Source: Pseudomonadota bacterium (GTDB lineage Bacteria > Pseudomonadota > Alphaproteobacteria > Rhizobiales > Xanthobacteraceae). Taken from it: a DNA stretch of 11,460 bases. Within the stretch, counting starts at the first letter, position 1; each line of letters starts with the position of its first letter. Shown here one piece after another: positions 1 through 6,163 of the stretch. The position numbers were made by a program, and so were the translations under genes. The notes below the pieces were generated by a model that worked only from the letters and a program-made list of their open reading frames with translations, did not search any database and was not told where the DNA came from. The stretch lies in the NCBI GenBank assembly GCA_023404675.1, contig JAEYAW010000026.1, forward strand, positions 1 through 11,460, given 5' to 3'.

Positions 1-74
1 TGCGGATCACGCAGGCCGGGTCCAACAGCCTGTTCGGAGAATGGGTCGGGTCGGGCAGCCAGGCAGCGGCCTAG
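1..74 (+). CDS. miaB: MiaB, tRNA-2-methylthio-N6-dimethylallyladenosine synthase (3' end only)
   Basis: Only the last 23 codons are in the window. They read in the frame beginning at base 3 and end at the TAG at 72-74. The residues ITQAGSNSLFGE match the end of the C-terminal TRAM domain of MiaB, where a similar Asn-Ser-Leu-Phe-Gly-Glu stretch is typical. MiaB is a radical-SAM iron-sulfur enzyme that adds a methylthio group to i6A37 in tRNAs reading UNN codons. The identification rests on this short tail plus its place directly before phoH, which is the conserved miaB-ybeZ-ybeY-ybeX-lnt order. The gene is cut by the window edge, not broken. Confidence 0.8.
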   Translation, partial: RITQAGSNSLFGEWVGSGSQAAA

Positions 75-104
75 CCCTTTGTCCGACAGGACCCCATATC
101 CGTT

Positions 105-123
105 GGCCGCACGCCGTGCGGCC
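105..123 (+). other. Perfect 8-bp intercistronic hairpin between miaB and phoH
   Basis: GGCCGCAC at 105-112 pairs perfectly with GTGCGGCC at 116-123 around a three-base GCC loop. It lies 31 nt after the miaB stop and about 10 nt before the phoH Shine-Dalgarno sequence. No T-tract follows, so it is not an intrinsic terminator. A role in mRNA processing or stability, or in setting phoH translation, is possible but is only inference. Confidence 0.5.
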
Positions 124-143
124 GACATTCAGAGGAGAGGCAT

Positions 144-1202
144 TTGAGCCCAGCGGACAACGCGACCGCACGAGCCCAAAAGGGACGGAACGCAAACAGC
201 ATGCATCCCGGCGTCGTGGAAGAGGCGGAGATCATTCTCACCTTCGACGACAACCGTCTCGCCAGCCTCGTCTTCGGACAATACGACCAGAACCTCGCCC
301 ATCTGGAGCGGCGTCTGAACGTGACCGCCATCGCCAACGGCAACCGGGTCACCGTCAAGGGCACGCCCGAAGGCTCCGAGATGGCGCGCCGGGTTCTGGA
401 AGGGCTCTATGAGCGCGCCCGCCAGGGAGGAGCCCTCGGGCCGGGCGACGTGGACGGCGCCATCGAGGAGAGCACCCTACAGGGCAGCCTCTTCCCGGCG
501 GCCGAGGAGCAGCCGGCCACGGGCCTCACGGCCTTCGACCAGATCTCCACCCGCAGGCGCGGCCCGGTTCGGGCCCGCAACGCGTCGCAGAACACCTATA
601 TCAAGGCGCTCAAGACCAATGAGCTCGTCTTCGCCGAGGGCCCGGCCGGCACCGGCAAGACCTGGCTTGCAGTGGGCTATGCGGTGTCGCTCCTGGAGCA
701 GGGCCAGGTGGATCGCCTCATCATCTCCCGTCCGGCCGTGGAAGCGGGCGAGCGCCTCGGCTTCCTCCCCGGCGACATGCGCGAGAAGGTCGATCCGTAT
801 CTGCGGCCGATCTACGACGCGTTGTATGATCTGATGGACGCCCGCATCGTCGAGCGCGCCCTGCAGACGAACGAGATCGAGATCGCGCCGCTCGCCTTCA
901 TGCGCGGCCGCACGCTCACCAATGCCGTGATCATTCTCGACGAGGCGCAGAACACCACGTCGATGCAGATGAAGATGTTCCTCACCCGTCTCGGCGAGAA
1001 CAGCCGCATGATCATCACCGGCGATCCGAGCCAGGTCGATCTGCCCAACGGGCAGACCTCGGGCCTCGCCGAAGCGGCAAGGCTGCTCGACGGCGTCGAG
1101 GGCATCGCGCAGGTGCGCTTCACCGCCGAGGACGTGATCCGTCACGAACTCGTGGCGCGCATCGTCGCGGCCTATGAGGGAGCGGAAGGCCGGAAGGGAT
1201 AA
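144..1202 (+). CDS. phoH: PhoH-family ATPase (YbeZ-type)
   Basis: This 352-aa protein is a PhoH/YbeZ-type P-loop NTPase. The Walker A motif GPAGTGKT is at residues 166-173 and the Walker B-type VIILDEAQN at 262-270. The typical ISRPAVEAGERLGFLPGD block and the ITGDPSQVDLP motif are also present. Residues about 28-100 form the small N-terminal domain seen in longer PhoH proteins. In bacteria YbeZ works with the endoribonuclease YbeY in ribosome and RNA metabolism, and ybeY follows directly here. I chose the TTG at 144 because AGAGGAGAGG at 131-140 is a strong Shine-Dalgarno at the right distance. An in-frame ATG at 201 has no such site and would give 333 aa. The precise biochemical role is not settled for the family. 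Confidence 0.93.
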   Translation: MSPADNATARAQKGRNANSMHPGVVEEAEIILTFDDNRLASLVFGQYDQNLAHLERRLNVTAIANGNRVTVKGTPEGSEMARRVLEGLYERARQGGALGPGDVDGAIEESTLQGSLFPAAEEQPATGLTAFDQISTRRRGPVRARNASQNTYIKALKTNELVFAEGPAGTGKTWLAVGYAVSLLEQGQVDRLIISRPAVEAGERLGFLPGDMREKVDPYLRPIYDALYDLMDARIVERALQTNEIEIAPLAFMRGRTLTNAVIILDEAQNTTSMQMKMFLTRLGENSRMIITGDPSQVDLPNGQTSGLAEAARLLDGVEGIAQVRFTAEDVIRHELVARIVAAYEGAEGRKG

Positions 1203-1227
1203 CCCTCCGCCCCGATCCGCGCACGCC

Positions 1228-1731
1228 ATGTCCGCACCATCACCACCTATCCTGCCGACGACGGAGGTCATCTCCGCCGCCGACGCGTGGGCTGCAGAAC
1301 CCGACGCCGCGACCATCGTGACCCGCGCCATCGCCGCCGCCGCGGGCGAGATCGAGGATGCCGGCGGCGAGGTCGCCGTCCAGCTCACCGACGACGAAGG
1401 CATCCGCGCGCTCAACCGCGACTGGCGCGGCTTCGACAAGCCGACCAACGTGCTGTCGTTTCCCGCCCCCGACATGCCGGCGGCGGACGGCAGCGCGCCG
1501 CCGCTCGGCGACATCGCCATCGCCTACGAGACCACCCGCCGCGAGGCGGAAAGCGAGGGCAAGCCCTTCGCAGACCATCTGAGCCACCTGGCCGTCCATG
1601 GCTTCCTCCACCTCGTCGGCTACGATCACGAGACCGACGCGGAAGCGGGCGAAATGGAAGACCTCGAACGGCATATCCTGCAAAAACTCGGCATCCCCGA
1701 TCCCTATGCCGACACAGATCTTGTGAGTTGA
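1228..1731 (+). CDS. ybeY: YbeY, endoribonuclease / rRNA maturation factor
   Basis: This 167-aa protein is YbeY, a small metal-dependent RNase needed for 16S rRNA 3'-end maturation and 70S ribosome quality control. The zinc-binding signature HGFLHLVGYDH is complete, with histidines at residues 124, 128 and 134. The conserved upstream block NRDWRGFDKPTNVLSFP, which carries the family arginine, is also intact. The frame is open upstream to 1174, overlapping phoH. The ATG at 1228 gives the usual family length and leaves a 25-nt gap after the phoH stop, although no strong Shine-Dalgarno is seen before it. YbeY is expected to act with the upstream PhoH/YbeZ ATPase. The gene ends 3 nt before the next start, so co-transcription with the CorC-type gene is very likely. 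Confidence 0.93.
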   Translation: MSAPSPPILPTTEVISAADAWAAEPDAATIVTRAIAAAAGEIEDAGGEVAVQLTDDEGIRALNRDWRGFDKPTNVLSFPAPDMPAADGSAPPLGDIAIAYETTRREAESEGKPFADHLSHLAVHGFLHLVGYDHETDAEAGEMEDLERHILQKLGIPDPYADTDLVS

Positions 1732-1734
1732 TCC

Positions 1735-2838
1735 ATGTCTTCCACGGACCCTTCCAGTAGCAGCGCCATATCTCCCGACCGCAATCTCCCGGTGCCGGTG
1801 CGGCACGGCGAGGTGATGCGGCCCTCGGCGGAGATGTGGCTGTGGCGCGCACTGCGCACCCTGTTCGGCTGGAAGAGCGGATCGGCGCGCGCCGATCTGG
1901 AAGGCGTGCTGGAAGCCTCCGCGCCCGGCGACGAAACGAGCTTCACCACCGTCGAGCGCACCATGCTGCGCAATATCCTGCACCTGCACGAACGGCGCAT
2001 CGCCGACGTCATGGTGCCGCGCGCGGACATCGTGGCGGTGAAGCGGGACATCTCGCTGGCCGAGCTGATGGGCGTGTTCGAGAGCGCCGGCCATTCGCGT
2101 CTCGTCGTCTACGACGAAACGCTCGACGAGCCCGAGGGCATGGTGCACATCCGTGACCTGCTCGCCTTCATCACCGCGCGCGCCAAGGTCGATCCGCAGG
2201 TCAACGCCAAGCGCAAGAAGCCTTTTCCGGCGGGCCTCGACCTGCGCACGGTCAATCTCGCAATGCCGCTTCAGGAAACGGAAATCGTCCGCAAGCTGCT
2301 CTACGTGCCGCCCTCGATGCCGGCCATCGACCTGCTGGCGCAGATGCAGGCGACACGCATCCATCTGGCGCTGGTGGTGGACGAATACGGCGGCACCGAT
2401 GGACTGGTCTCGATCGAGGACATCGTCGAGCAGATCGTCGGCGAGATCGACGACGAGCACGATTCGGACGAACCGCCCTCGATCGTGCGCACCGGCGAGA
2501 ACAGCTTCATCGCCGACGCCCGCGCCTCGCTCGACGACGTGCGCTCGGTGATCGGCGAAAACTTCATCGACGACGACGCCGATGACGACGTCGAGACCCT
2601 CGGCGGCTATCTGGTCTCCAAGGTCGGCCGCCTGCCGGTGCGCGGCGAGATCATCTCCGGCCCCGGCGACTACGAGGTCGAGGTGCTCGATGCCGATCCG
2701 CGCCGCGTCAAGCGGCTGCGCATCGGACCGCGCCGGGAGCGCCCCGCACCGCGCGGACGCCGGACGGAAGGTCCCGCCGAGCTTCCGCCGCCTGTCGCAG
2801 GCGACGGCAATGCCCCGCCAACCGGAAATGCCGCATGA
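1735..2838 (+). CDS. corC: CorC/TlyC-family CBS-domain protein (YbeX-like, 'hemolysin' family)
   Basis: This 367-aa soluble protein has a tandem CBS pair: CBS1 about residues 88-150, starting RIADVMVPRADIVAV, and CBS2 about 185-240, with LVVDEYGGTDGLVSIEDI. A CorC/HlyC C-terminal domain follows at about 255-332 (DDVETLGGYLVSKVGRLPVRGE). No membrane segments or DUF21 domain are visible, so this is the short cytoplasmic type, like E. coli YbeX/CorC. CorC was linked to Mg2+/Co2+ efflux, and YbeX has more recently been tied to ribosome metabolism. The name 'hemolysin' is historical. The last 35 residues are a Pro/Arg/Gly-rich tail of no clear function. The ATG lies 3 nt after the ybeY stop, and the TGA overlaps the lnt start. 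Confidence 0.9.
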   Translation: MSSTDPSSSSAISPDRNLPVPVRHGEVMRPSAEMWLWRALRTLFGWKSGSARADLEGVLEASAPGDETSFTTVERTMLRNILHLHERRIADVMVPRADIVAVKRDISLAELMGVFESAGHSRLVVYDETLDEPEGMVHIRDLLAFITARAKVDPQVNAKRKKPFPAGLDLRTVNLAMPLQETEIVRKLLYVPPSMPAIDLLAQMQATRIHLALVVDEYGGTDGLVSIEDIVEQIVGEIDDEHDSDEPPSIVRTGENSFIADARASLDDVRSVIGENFIDDDADDDVETLGGYLVSKVGRLPVRGEIISGPGDYEVEVLDADPRRVKRLRIGPRRERPAPRGRRTEGPAELPPPVAGDGNAPPTGNAA

Positions 2839-4433
2839 CCGCAACGCGCCTGCGCGCGCTGATCGCCGGAATCATTCTCTCATGGGGCTGGAGGCGAGCG
2901 CTGATCGCGCTCGCGGCCGGCGCCGTCTCGTCACTGGCGATGGCCCCGTTCAACGCCTGGCCGGTGCTGTTCGTCACCTTCCCCGTTCTGGTCTGGCTGA
3001 TCGACGGCGCCGGCGCGGGCCGCCTCGGCGGCATTCCGGCCGCGGCGTGGACCGGCTGGCTGTTCGGCTTCGGCTATTTCGTGCCCGGCCTCTACTGGAT
3101 CGGCAACGCGTTCCTGGTCGAGGCCGACACCTTCGGCTGGCTGCTGCCGCTGGCGGTGTGCGGCCTTCCCGCCTATCTCGCGCTGTTTCCGGCGCTCGGC
3201 TGCGCGCTGGCGCGCTGGCTCTGGAGCTCGGGCGCAACGCGCATTCTCGCACTCGCCTCCTGCCTCACCATCAGCGAATGGCTGCGCGGGCATCTGCTCA
3301 CCGGCTTTCCGTGGAATGCGTTCGGCTATGCGCTCACCGAGCCGCTGGCGCTGGCGCAGACCGCCTCGCTGATCGGGCTGTGGGGCCTGACCTTCCTCGC
3401 CGTCGCGATCTTCGCCAGCCCCGCCGTGCTGGCGGATTCGCGGCGCACGCCGCGGCGCTGGCTTGCGCCTGCGCTCGCGCTCGCGACGCTGGTGGCGATG
3501 GCCGTGTTCGGAGCGATCAGGCTGGGCCAGACGCCGACCACCTTCGTCAAGGATGTGAAGCTGCGCATCATGCAGCCCAACGTTCCACAGGACGATCGTT
3601 TCAACTATGGCGCGAAAGCCGAGGTGATGCAGAAGTACCTCGCGCTGTCCGATCGCGCGACCGGCCCGCAATCGACCGGCGTGAAAGATGCGACCATCCT
3701 GGTCTGGCCCGAGTCCGCCTTCCCGTTCTTCCTCTCGCGCGAGCCCGATGCGATGGCACAGATCGCAGCACTGCTGCCGCAAGGCACAGTGCTGATCACC
3801 GGCGCTGTGCGGCCGCCGGACGTCCCGCCCGGCCAGCGCATCACGCGTGCTTACAATTCCATCTACGTGATCGATCACGACGGCACCCTGCTGTCGAACT
3901 ACGACAAGCTGCATCTCGTGCCGTTCGGCGAATATTTGCCGTTCCAGCCTGTTCTCGAAAGCATCGGTCTCGAACAGCTGACCCGCGTGCGCGGTGGCTT
4001 TATCGCAGGTCGCAGCCGCAAGCCGCTGGACATTCCGGGCGCTCCGGCCGCCCTCCCGCTGATCTGTTATGAAGCCGTCTTTCCCGGCGAGATTCTCGGT
4101 GAGGGAGCACGGCCTGACTGGATGGTTAACCTGACCAATGACGGCTGGTTCGGCAACAGCACCGGCCCCTACCAGCATCTGCAGCAGGCGCGGCTGCGCG
4201 CGATCGAAGAAGGCCTGCCGCTGGTTCGCGCCGCCAATACCGGCGTTTCGGCGGTTATTGATCCGACCGGACGTTATGTCGCAAGTCTCAACCTTGGCGT
4301 CGAAGGCGTGCTCGATGCGCGCCTGCCCGCGGCATTGGGACCAACTATCTACGCAACACTCGGAAACGCCGTCGCAATTGTATTCGTAATAGCCGGGCTG
4401 ATCCTCGCCCTGCGGCGCAGGACCGCATCATAG
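2835..4433 (+). CDS. lnt: Apolipoprotein N-acyltransferase
   Basis: This 532-aa inner-membrane enzyme transfers an acyl chain from phospholipid to the N-terminal cysteine of diacylglyceryl lipoproteins, the last step of lipoprotein maturation. The first 230 residues carry the expected run of hydrophobic segments. They are followed by a periplasmic nitrilase-like domain at about 240-500, and a last membrane helix lies at about 505-527. The catalytic triad is visible: Glu293 in WPESAFPFF, Lys358 in YDKLHLVPFGEY and Cys411 in LICYEAVFP. The motif TNDGWFGNSTGPYQH at about 434-448 is also typical. The ATG shares bases with the corC stop (ATGA), which indicates translational coupling. Length is close to E. 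coli Lnt (512 aa). It is the last gene of the left block. Confidence 0.96.
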   Translation: MTATRLRALIAGIILSWGWRRALIALAAGAVSSLAMAPFNAWPVLFVTFPVLVWLIDGAGAGRLGGIPAAAWTGWLFGFGYFVPGLYWIGNAFLVEADTFGWLLPLAVCGLPAYLALFPALGCALARWLWSSGATRILALASCLTISEWLRGHLLTGFPWNAFGYALTEPLALAQTASLIGLWGLTFLAVAIFASPAVLADSRRTPRRWLAPALALATLVAMAVFGAIRLGQTPTTFVKDVKLRIMQPNVPQDDRFNYGAKAEVMQKYLALSDRATGPQSTGVKDATILVWPESAFPFFLSREPDAMAQIAALLPQGTVLITGAVRPPDVPPGQRITRAYNSIYVIDHDGTLLSNYDKLHLVPFGEYLPFQPVLESIGLEQLTRVRGGFIAGRSRKPLDIPGAPAALPLICYEAVFPGEILGEGARPDWMVNLTNDGWFGNSTGPYQHLQQARLRAIEEGLPLVRAANTGVSAVIDPTGRYVASLNLGVEGVLDARLPAALGPTIYATLGNAVAIVFVIAGLILALRRRTAS

Positions 4434-4446
4434 TCGCGCGCGATTC

Positions 4447-4484
4447 ATAAGAAAACGCAGCGACGATTCATTCTGCTTTCTTAT
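4447..4484 (+). terminator. Possible weak terminator / hairpin after lnt
   Basis: ATAAGAAA (4447-4454) plus GCAG (4457-4460) pair with CTGC (4473-4476) plus TTTCTTAT (4477-4484). This gives a 12-bp stem with a two-base bulge and a 12-base loop. It begins 14 nt after the lnt stop. The stem base is A/T-rich and no clean T-tract follows, so it is at best a weak intrinsic terminator. It could equally be an mRNA 3'-end stabiliser or an operator. Confidence 0.35.
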
Positions 4485-4638
4485 ATTGATGTATTTTCTT
4501 ACATTCGTGGCCCGACTATCGGCACAGGTTCCGGAAGCGCCTCGGATCTTATGTTCCCGCAATGCCTCTAAGTGTGCCTTTGAGGTCATGATTTGGACTT
4601 ATCCGTGGTGCCATTTTGTTTCTAGAGCCGCCGCGCCA

Positions 4639-4667
4639 TTGAACACGACAACCTTTTCTTGCTATGG
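4639..4667 (+). promoter_or_regulatory. Candidate sigma-70-type promoter of the XRE regulator gene
   Basis: TTGAAC at 4639-4644 and CTATGG at 4662-4667 are separated by 17 nt. This fits the alphaproteobacterial housekeeping pattern of a TTGAC-like -35 and a CTAT-like -10. It would give a leader of about 80 nt before the ATG at 4755. ACAAC (4648-4652) and GTTGT (4679-4683) flank the -10 as an inverted pair and could be part of an operator. That last point is speculative. Confidence 0.5.
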
Positions 4668-4754
4668 CGACGCAGCACGTTGTGAACCCCGGCGCACATT
4701 TTCATGACGCGCTGCGGATGCAGCGGCCAAGCCAACCAAGGCTAAGGAGAACGT

Positions 4755-5165
4755 ATGTCGACCAAGTCGCCCAACCCCGTGGACAAGCATGTCGGCAGCC
4801 GCATCCGTATGCGCCGTATCATGCTGTCGATGAGTCAGGAAAAGCTCGGCGAAGCACTTGGTCTGACGTTCCAACAAGTGCAGAAATACGAGAAAGGCAC
4901 CAACCGCGTTGGCGCCAGCCGGCTGCAGCAGATCTCAGAAGTCCTTCAGGTACCGGTATCTTTTCTGTTCGACGGCGCTCCGACCAAGACGACCAACGGC
5001 GAGGGATTTGCCGAAGGTCCCTCGCCCGCTTATGTGACCGACGTGCTGTCGACCTCCGATGGCGTCGCGCTGGTGCGCGCCTTCTCGCGTATCGGGGATC
5101 CGAAACTTCGCCGCAGCATCGTCGAGCTGGCGGAGCAGATCGCGGCACGGGAAGACGCCGCGTAA
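4755..5165 (+). CDS. praR: XRE-family transcriptional regulator, PraR/PhrR type
   Basis: This 136-aa DNA-binding protein has a Cro/C1-type helix-turn-helix at about residues 14-68. The recognition segment is GLTFQQVQKYEKGTNRVGAS, and a short alpha-helical C-terminal part (about 88-136) probably serves dimerisation. The text closely resembles the PraR/PhrR regulators conserved across alphaproteobacteria. In rhizobia these control attachment, biofilm and symbiosis-related genes (for example the reb genes in Azorhizobium) and are reported to repress their own promoter. The position after lnt is the one I recall for praR in Rhizobium. The start is clear: AAGGAGA at 4744-4750 lies 4 nt before the ATG. 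It has its own candidate promoter. The symbol is given by family resemblance; targets in this organism are unknown. Confidence 0.8.
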   Translation: MSTKSPNPVDKHVGSRIRMRRIMLSMSQEKLGEALGLTFQQVQKYEKGTNRVGASRLQQISEVLQVPVSFLFDGAPTKTTNGEGFAEGPSPAYVTDVLSTSDGVALVRAFSRIGDPKLRRSIVELAEQIAAREDAA

Positions 5166-5184
5166 GCTTTTCTCACCCACTCTG

Positions 5185-5287
5185 ATTCGCAAAATGTCGA
5201 GCGCGTCATCCGGAGAAGCGACTCCCGACCACGCGGCAGACATGATTTTCAGGCTTGAAAGAGCACTGGCTCCATAAGTTTGCGAAT
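5185..5287. repeat. Perfect 9-bp inverted repeat, arms 85 nt apart
   Basis: ATTCGCAAA at 5185-5193 is the exact reverse complement of TTTGCGAAT at 5279-5287. The right arm lies over the candidate -35 of a promoter facing trmB, and the left arm starts 20 nt after the regulator's stop. The arrangement could be a two-site operator, but a chance match cannot be ruled out. Confidence 0.4.
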
Positions 5288-5308
5288 AACTGGTCCCTTT
5301 GCTATTTT
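5280..5308 (+). promoter_or_regulatory. Candidate promoter upstream of trmB
   Basis: TTGCGA at 5280-5285 and TATTTT at 5303-5308 are spaced 17 nt apart in a locally AT-rich patch. Each box matches four of six positions of the sigma-70 consensus. Transcription would begin near 5314 and give a leader of about 135 nt to trmB. A second TTGACG at 5316-5321 has no acceptable -10 behind it. Confidence 0.35.
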
Positions 5309-5338
5309 TTAACAGTTGACGCCACGCGCGGATCCGGG

Positions 5339-5356
5339 CGACGGCGTGGGCTGTCG
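5339..5356 (+). other. GC-rich hairpin in the trmB leader
   Basis: CGACGGC at 5339-5345 pairs with GCTGTCG at 5350-5356 around a four-base GTGG loop, seven pairs with one G-T wobble. An alternative fold pairs CCACGC (5322-5327) with GCGTGG (5344-5349) and excludes the first. No T-run follows, so this is not an intrinsic terminator. Two exclusive folds in a leader are suggestive but not proof of regulation. Confidence 0.35.
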
Positions 5357-5449
5357 CGATTATCTCTCCGACTGGAATCGATGTAATCGCGGCTTCGTAG
5401 GCACCCCCTGCTTTCGCCAGACAACGACGCATGCGATCCGGTGAGTCTC

Positions 5450-6163
5450 ATGATTGATCCCCGCGCCGCGGACGGGAACGCCAGCCAGCCGCGTGCATTC
5501 TTCGGGCGACGCAAGGGGCACAAGCTGCGTGCCCAGCAAGCCGGGCTGGTGAGCGATCTGCTTCCTCATCTCGCGCTGGATATCGCGCAGCCCGCGCCGC
5601 CGTCTCTCGAAACCCTGTTCGGCGGCCGCACGGAAGCTGTACGTCTCGAAATCGGATTCGGCGGCGGCGAGCATCTCGCCGCAGAGGCACAGGCCGCGCC
5701 GCAAACCGGCTTCATCGGCTGCGAGCCGTATATCAACGGCATGGCGAAGATCCTCAGTCACATCGCCGAGCGCGATCTGAAGAATATTCGTCTGTTCGCC
5801 GGCGATGCGGCAGAACTGCTGTCCTGGGCGCCGCCCCGCTCGCTGGTCCGGATCGATCTCATTCATCCCGACCCCTGGCCGAAGCGGCGGCACTGGAAGC
5901 GCCGCTTCGTGCAGGACACCATGATCGCGGCGATGGCGCGCGCCCTGAAACCGGGGGGCACGTTCCGCTTCGTCAGCGATATCGACGATTATTGCGGCTG
6001 GACCCTCGCCCACTTCATGAACGCGCCCGCCTTCGAATGGACAGCGGAGCGGGCGGACGACTGGCGGACGCCGTGGCCCGGCTTCACCATGACGCGCTAT
6101 GGCCGCAAGGCCGAACGGGAGGGACGGCGGGCGTCTTATCTGGTGTTCAGGCGGACTGGCTGA
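5450..6163 (+). CDS. trmB: tRNA (guanine-N7-)-methyltransferase
   Basis: This 237-aa class I SAM-dependent methyltransferase makes m7G46 in the variable loop of tRNAs. The SAM-binding motif LEIGFGGGEH is at residues 67-75. GCEPYINGMAKIL at 90-102 is the acidic motif II region. IDLIHPDPWPKRRHWKRRFVQ at 135-155 is the hallmark TrmB block with the catalytic-site Asp and the Pro-Trp-Pro-Lys. The C-terminal TMTRYGRKAEREGR also fits the family. I prefer the ATG at 5450, since GGTGAG at 5440-5445 is a plausible Shine-Dalgarno 4 nt before it. The in-frame GTG at 5441 would add three residues but has no site of its own. The 3' end overlaps the convergent DUF2336 gene by 17 bp. Confidence 0.94.
   Translation: MIDPRAADGNASQPRAFFGRRKGHKLRAQQAGLVSDLLPHLALDIAQPAPPSLETLFGGRTEAVRLEIGFGGGEHLAAEAQAAPQTGFIGCEPYINGMAKILSHIAERDLKNIRLFAGDAAELLSWAPPRSLVRIDLIHPDPWPKRRHWKRRFVQDTMIAAMARALKPGGTFRFVSDIDDYCGWTLAHFMNAPAFEWTAERADDWRTPWPGFTMTRYGRKAEREGRRASYLVFRRTG

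Larger units (their letters stand above)
4434..4754 (+). other. Intergenic region between lnt and the XRE regulator
   Basis: This 321-nt stretch has clearly lower GC than its neighbours, most of all at 4440-4510. An open frame at 4486-4707 has no ribosome binding site and no recognisable sequence, so I do not call it a gene. The region holds a bulged hairpin (4447-4484), two short direct repeats and a good sigma-70-like promoter (4639-4667) for the downstream regulator. The stretch 4510-4630 shows nothing I can name. Confidence 0.7.
5166..5449 (+). other. Intergenic region between the XRE regulator and trmB; expected metK absent
   Basis: These 284 nt hold no convincing gene. Translation of all frames shows nothing like MetK, which in related genomes lies at this point. 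The region carries a perfect 9-bp inverted repeat (5185-5193 and 5279-5287), a candidate promoter (5280-5308) and a GC-rich hairpin (5339-5356). I looked for a SAM-II-like riboswitch because of the metK context and did not recognise one. Confidence 0.65.

Noticed and set aside
477..1520. Long minus-strand open frame opposite phoH and ybeY.
   Set aside because: Low-complexity His/Asp/Arg-rich text and full overlap with well-supported genes on the plus strand.
1240..2844. A very long open frame on the minus strand (534 codons) opposite ybeY and corC.
   Set aside because: It is the mirror of GC-rich coding sequence; the plus strand carries recognisable YbeY and CorC motifs and the antisense text resembles no protein family.
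2931..4178. Long minus-strand open frame opposite lnt.
   Set aside because: Antisense shadow of lnt, whose catalytic residues are all intact on the plus strand.
4486..4707. A 73-codon open frame in the gap before the XRE regulator.
   Set aside because: No Shine-Dalgarno, no recognisable motif, and it runs through the candidate promoter region.
5166..5449. A SAM-responsive riboswitch or a metK fragment in the regulator-trmB gap.
   Set aside because: I could not match the SAM-II core or any MetK motif in any frame; only generic hairpins are visible.
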